This document shows positions 58,941 through 64,000 of a stretch of 64,000 bases of DNA, piece after piece (positions within the stretch are counted from its first letter, which is position 1; the number at the start of each line of letters is the position of its first letter). The DNA comes from Oasisia sp. SBJ-2009. Its lineage: Eukaryota; Annelida; Polychaeta; Sabellida; Siboglinidae. The stretch is from NCBI GenBank assembly GCA_964017155.1, contig OZ024864.1:33560029-33624028 (forward strand), read 5' to 3'. The position numbers and the translations under genes are program-made. The notes beneath the pieces are model-generated. The model made no database searches. It was not told where the DNA came from and saw nothing but the letters and a program-made list of their open reading frames with translations.

Positions 58941-60794
58941 AGTGTGTTGCAAGCTCTAACAGTGTCAGTGTGTTGCACGCATTAGCATATGTCAGTATGT
59001 TGCAGGTTTAACCAGTGTCAACGTGGTGCAGGTTCTAAGAGGATGACAACTCTGAACTGTTGCCAGGGTGATGTGGTCATTGATGCTGGACCTTCATGTT
59101 CCCACATGATAAGAGTCCAGAAGAATTGTGGTTCTTCACAGAGGACTGGATGGTGTTCAATTGAACAGGTCTGCCAGGATGTAAACTCTAGTATATAAAG
59201 CACAATCCTGATGATTGTATGCTGTGCTATGTAAGAACCTTTTTGTCACAAGAAGATGACATATTTACCTACATTTTATTGTAGTTGTGTTCAAAGTGTG
59301 TCACACTTATGTTTACAATAAATAAACACCATGGTGATATGCAAAATGTTTATGCACGAGGCATTTTCATGTTTTTTGTGTGTGTGAAATGGAGCCTTGT
59401 TTTTGTTATTGTTTGAGACCTACAAGACGTTCATGGCATCAGCCTGCCTCTACTGTTCATTTTGCAGACTTGTTTCTTAACTGTGTCATGAAATATAAGT
59501 TATTGTCCCATCTCTTTTTGAAATAAGTGTCCCTGTACGTGCTGTGTGTCATTTGGGTATATTGTGCCATATGAAATAAATAATTTCTCCAAATCTATTT
59601 GAAATGGGTACACATCTACATGCATGCCCCAGTTGGTATCTTCCTTAGTGCCACGATTTAGTGCCTGCTTTCTTGTTTTCTTGCCATTGAGAGAAGTTGA
59701 AGATAAAATACCTTGTACATAAAAGCATACGTTAGTGGCTTACATAAAAACATTTGATTACATTTGCGACATTTAGTTAATGGCTGATTTGATTTGAAAA
59801 TGTTTTTGCACACACACAGTGTTATAGATAATTAGTAGTTGTACAATGTTACTACTGTATTGCACATGTGGAGTTGGAAGTGTTTTTTGGTCAAATGTGA
59901 ACAATTGACAATAAAGAGGAATTCACATCCAGTTTGTTGTTCTGTCAAACATTGCTTCGTTGATAAAATGTGCATGCATGTACTGCGTGTTCCCCGGCTA
60001 GAGGCCAGCTGTCCCCACCCACCAGTGAAGCTGGATTTTCCCTGCCTGCATTTGGTGCATGGGCACCTTGACTAATTGTTTAGGCACATACATTTTGAAT
60101 TGGACTATCCTGAAGGCATTGATATGGTGTCCTCTCACAAGCCCTCTCCCCTCCCTGAGGTGTGAGAATGTAGTGCCAGTAGCCCCCCCCCCCCCCCCCC
60201 CTATTCAGTATGCTGTTAGATTGACACACACCCTCTTTGTAGATTGTTCTAATTGTAAGCCTTAATCATTTAAAGCTCTATATGATTTTCACACATTGTG
60301 TGGTTTGAAAAGCTCAATGTTCTAACAGGCAAATTAAATCCTACATAACGCGATTTGAGGTGAGCAAAACCCACTTGGAATGGAATACTGTGACCTTGGA
60401 ATACAATCGTATCTCAGTGCCATTGCACATATCGATAATTTCATTTAATTCCATTGAGTTTTCCTACAAACAATCAACAACACAGTGCAATCTTTTCTCA
60501 TAACATTAACTGATGCCTTGTGTTTATTCTACATTACTCTTTTAATTAGTACTTCTCTTAATGGTTGATTACATACTTGTGTATTACAAATTAAAAAGGG
60601 TTTGCGGTTTTGTTTCATTACAAAAGTCCGACATTCTTTGAAAGTGCACCAGCCTATTGTATTATTAAACCAGGTACACGTGTATCTAAAATTTAGGTGG
60701 GGCTGAATATTGAATGGAACAGCCAGGTGGTGTTGGTAAAGGTAGTGGCTTCTTGCTAACCACTCACGTACAAGTGCCTATCAAATGCTTGCCT
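58941..60794 (+). other. Spacer between duplicated blocks
   Basis: Degenerate repeats of CAGTGTGTTGCAGGCT type extend from about 58840 to 59035. AATAAATAAA near 59318 could be a poly(A) signal. A C21 run lies at about 60182. Short open frames (58989-59198, 59839-60075) have no recognised similarity. Confidence 0.5.
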
Positions 60795-61519
60795 TCAGTC
60801 GTGTGAATCACCATCATTGCCCTTAGCACCAGTCTGCCCGACACCTTCTCCAGTTGCACCGCTGCCCTCCATGATGAATACACTGATGCTACCATCGACA
60901 ACGTCACTGGTCAGTTGGCATTCTTACCAGCTCTTTATCGTTCTGTTTCAGAACTGTAAAATCACGCTACTTCCATCATAATTTTGCTTTCCCATTTTAC
61001 CTCCACTTTCTTTTTATGATACTCAAAATATTATTGTGTAGGAAACTGTTTTTAAGTGTCGTAACATAGGTGATGAATGTATTCGGTAAGATCGCAGTTA
61101 TTCACAAACACATGGAAGTACATACACACATGCAGGCATTCAAGTACATACGTGTACACACATGTACACGCACACATGTACACACGCATACACACACACA
61201 ATGTATACACACACATGTACATTAACGGACAAACAACAACACACACATTGACATAGACACCATCAATTGTTTGCATTGTTATTTTTTCTGGAATAATAAT
61301 TTTGATTGTGATGATGTAGGTAAATTTCTAACTGTGGATCCTCAATAGTGCCTACCACTGTCTTAGAGGAGTCGCTGTGTTACAGGCAGTGTCATGTAGG
61401 ATGTGCCAGTGTTGCAAACTTGCAGGCTCAAACAATGTCAGCATGTTGCAGGCTATAAAAGTGTCAGTGTGTTGCACACATTAGCATTTGTCAGTGTTTT
61501 GCAGGCTGTCATAATGTAA
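60795..61519 (+). repeat. Direct duplication, copy 2
   Basis: Second copy of 58074-58940. Homology stops at GCTGTCATAATGT, shared by both copies, after which the sequences differ. Confidence 0.95.
60799..60909 (+). pseudogene. Na+/Ca2+ exchanger alpha-2-like exon, copy 2
   Basis: In the same phase as copy 1 this copy has TGA at 60804-60806, then [20 protein letters not shown] and [14 protein letters not shown]. It keeps the Asp of PDTF that copy 1 lacks, but has Ser for the Gly of the GTS motif. With a stop at its start it cannot encode the segment as read. Confidence 0.6.
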
Positions 61520-61586
61520 CGCCTTGATATTATTATTTTAGTAAAATAAAAATAATCCGCTTTAAGTAACTGAGGTTGCGTAATTC

Positions 61587-63152
61587 GGTAATTCTGATAG
61601 TCCGCAGCGACGCCTATCGAGTCGATTGGAACCCTCGTCTCATGTATTCCGGTTAGCTGTAAAACGTGGTGTCGGCTCTGGTTACGGTTTTTATTCCAAA
61701 CAGTTTACATTAAATATTTGTGTTTTGACCATCAAAATTTCAACCAATATACCGATGTTGAATGTACGTTATATATAAGTCGATCGGTTATGTTTCTGTA
61801 ATTAAAAGATGGTTATTTCTTTGAAAAATAGCCGATTATTAAAATAAAAGAAAGCACACTTCCAAATTTCTTGAATACTACTTCAAAGTTCATAGCCGCA
61901 TCACGAAACACCTTGAAAAACATCACATTCTAAATGCCCAGGTCCACTTCCGTCTTCTGACTTGTCTAATAATGTCTTTGCCTTTTCTCTCACCCAGATG
62001 TTTGTTTTTCTATCCGTCTATGTGATGCTTAACATATTTCTTTTAATGTTTGTGCGGTTGCTAGCTTGTTCTTTGACTTTGTCTGGCTGGAGAGGGCCCA
62101 CGTTTCCGCGGCGTATGTCATTGTTGGTAGTATGCATGAGTTACAGATATAAAATTCCAAAATTTTCTTTGTCGATCTCGTTGTGCATGCGTGCTACCCA
62201 GCCTTGTCTTGTTTAAGTACTGACTACCACACCTGGTTGGGTCATATGTATAAGACATCTGCAAATAGGTAGACTGTGCCTGAACTTCTGAAGTCGAGTT
62301 GATATTGACATTATTGTTAGGTAAGTCACTGCGACAGTTGTGTAAATAAGGAAGAGAGCCGGCTGTTATTCTTCCTTGAATTTTATCTGTGGAATAATTG
62401 TTACTGAAATACAATGGCCAATCCCATACTGTGAGTGGTTGAATTTATTCATTGAAAGTAATTCTTCTCGTAAATAATGTTCTGAAACGATACCTCCATT
62501 AAAATCATACACTGGGCCACTACACTACTAGCAGTACTATATACAACTGTTACCAATAACTTAAAAACAACAGTAAAACTTTAACAATTCGCCTACCAAC
62601 TCTCTTCAATTATGCCTGGCACTCAGTATCCCAGACAAAATCTCCAAGTCCAAGATTATAGGTATTTATTAATTATATGCAGTTGGAAGTGTTTGATGAA
62701 GCGTTAATGGATGGATCCAGTTGGTTTCCAGGTACGTGTATGTAAAGGTTAATTGGTGGATACTGAGGGTTGCAGGTGGATGTCCAAATGGTATAAGCAT
62801 ATAACTATGCATCTGGTGAGCCTGGAATCTCTTGAATTTCGAAACGTAAACGTTAATACTACGGATTATTGCTATAGGCAATATAACGTTATACCCAATC
62901 GTTGACATCCACACGCATCTTTTAATTTCAGAAACATAACATATCGATTTATATATAACGTACATTCATCATCGGTATATTGGGTGACATTTTTTATGGA
63001 CAAAACACAAATATTACGTGTAAAATGTTTTGAATCAAAAACGTAACCACCAGAGCCGACACCACATTTTACAGCTAACCGGAATACACGAGAAGAGGGT
63101 TCCAATCGATTCGATAGACGTCGCTGCGGACTATCAGAATTCCCGAATGTTC
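61587..63152. mobile_element. Element with about 230-bp inverted arms
   Basis: 61587-61811 and the reverse complement of 62916-63152 match closely, sharing ATTCTGATAGTCCGCAGCGA, GTATTCCGGTTAGCTGTAAA and GAATGTACGTTATATATAA. The 1.1 kb interior has no recognised gene; short open frames at 61962-62216 (+) and 62669-62965 (-) are not convincing. It may be a foldback or long-TIR DNA transposon, or two opposed repeat copies. Confidence 0.75.
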
Positions 63153-63479
63153 TAACACGCTTTCGTCTGCGAGTCACGAGACTACGAGGATGTGACGTCA
63201 TAAACAGCTCGCCAACAACAACAGAGTGTGCGACGCATACATTCGAATTACTAGATCTTCATTGACGCGGAGAATGAAACGATTCAAGGACAACAGCTAC
63301 AAGAAGTTGCACGAACATTTCGCAGATGAGTTCAGCTTAATATTTATAATGTTTAAACATTTTTGTTCAGTTTAGCTTCGACGTTCCTCACGGAACAGTG
63401 TATAAGCGAGTCATCATAATCATCATGTTGTCGGTCGCGATGCGACAAAGAATGCTTCCTTCGTTTGACTATTGCTCTC

Positions 63480-64000
63480 CATTTATCTCTCTGCAGTGAG
63501 AGTGCGGTCCATGAGTTGGTCTTTGTCTCTCAGTTTCAGGGTTTTCTTGATAGTATCTTTGAACCGGAGACGAGGGTGCCTTCTCTTTCTGTGACCAGAA
63601 GACAGTTGATAGAAGAGAACCTGCTTTGGTAGCCTGTCTGGTGACATCCTCATATCAGTCATGATGTGTCCAGTCCACCGGAGATTCTTTCTGATAAGAA
63701 GATCTTCCATAGATGGCAGCCCTGTCCGCTCGAGTATGTCCTATTAATCTTCAAGCCGAACGTCTTTGACGCATTGGAGAAAGCATCTACTATTTTCTGC
63801 ATCTCTTCAGTAGAGTGGGCAACCAGTGCACTGTGATCTGCGAATAGAAGCTCTGTCATCAGTATCCGAGTAATCATGGTCTTCGCTCTGAAGTGTGTGA
63901 CGTTGAATAGTTCAGCGCTCTGTCTGGACTGTATGGACGCCATCTCCCATGTATCGGAAAGCCTCGTCAAGCATTGCTGATAAGAAGATGGAGAATAAAA
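63480..64000 (-). mobile_element. LINE fragment (RT and C-terminus), cut by window edge
   Basis: The minus strand encodes an RT palm piece, LFNVTHFRAKTMITRILMTE, then LLFADHSALVAHSTEEMQKI and VDAFSNASKTFGLKIN. The catalytic box reads FADH, not FADD. After a frame break, a C-terminal piece follows: MEDLLIRKNLRWTGHIMTDM, RMSPDRLPKQVLFYQLSSGH, RKRRHPRLRFKDTIKKTLKL. LRWTGH....RLPK.....L..G.R is typical of a LINE C-terminus. The 5' part lies beyond 64000. It is inactive. Confidence 0.8.

Noticed and set aside
60182..60202. Long C runs here and at about 23927 and 46855
   Set aside because: Simple homopolymers; lengths may be unreliable and no function can be argued.

Overview
The window is animal nuclear DNA. 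Coding sequence is split into short exons (32 to 386 bp) with GT-AG borders. The rest is AT-rich, full of microsatellites and minisatellites, and carries several LINE clades, a tRNA-type SINE, hAT DNA transposons and MITE-like repeats. This fits a marine invertebrate, perhaps a lophotrochozoan such as a mollusc, but nothing here fixes the taxon. No prokaryotic-type operon, rRNA gene, intact tRNA gene or CRISPR array is visible. Coordinates were read by eye and repeat edges may be off by several bases.

About 0.7-38.1 kb (+): one multi-exon gene for a long coiled-coil protein. Nineteen exons with matching splice phases can be chained (1291-15367, then 28369-38132), with one doubtful extra exon upstream (678-804). 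The order is: about 460 residues of Glu/Lys/Leu/Gln-rich coiled coil, a Ser/Thr-Pro linker, about 215 residues rich in Pro, Gln and Gly, then more coiled coil. A centrosomal protein such as centriolin is a reasonable guess, but I cannot confirm the family. An alternative last exon with stop codon and poly(A) signal lies at 16247-17577. One exon (29635-30020) has an apparent one-base frameshift in a C run. Both ends of the gene appear to be missing or unrecognised.

Many introns of this gene hold a tandem array lying next to an exon. In at least two cases, and probably more, the array unit contains the exon's own 5' splice site: after the exon ending at 7503 there are about fourteen further copies of the exon-end/donor junction.

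About 15.4-45 kb also holds dispersed repeats: three copies each of three unclassified families, an inverted-arm element (24216-25902), a 1.9 kb LINE (40565-42540), and a hAT MITE with a perfect 8-bp target duplication (44363-44926).

About 45.3-54.3 kb: a decayed hAT transposase gene, broken by a 5'-truncated CR1/L2-like LINE and by an RTE-like LINE fragment. A conserved C-terminal motif of the transposase (LTVPVTCVNC) has been amplified into a 4.5 kb array of about 130 units of 34 bp. The transposase frame resumes after the array.

About 54.9-64 kb: a 27-bp array about 2.5 kb long; a direct duplication (58074-58940 and 60795-61519), each copy starting with an exon-like segment resembling the alpha-2 repeat of Na+/Ca2+ exchangers and each with damage at key positions; an inverted-repeat element (61587-63152); and a LINE fragment running off the right edge.
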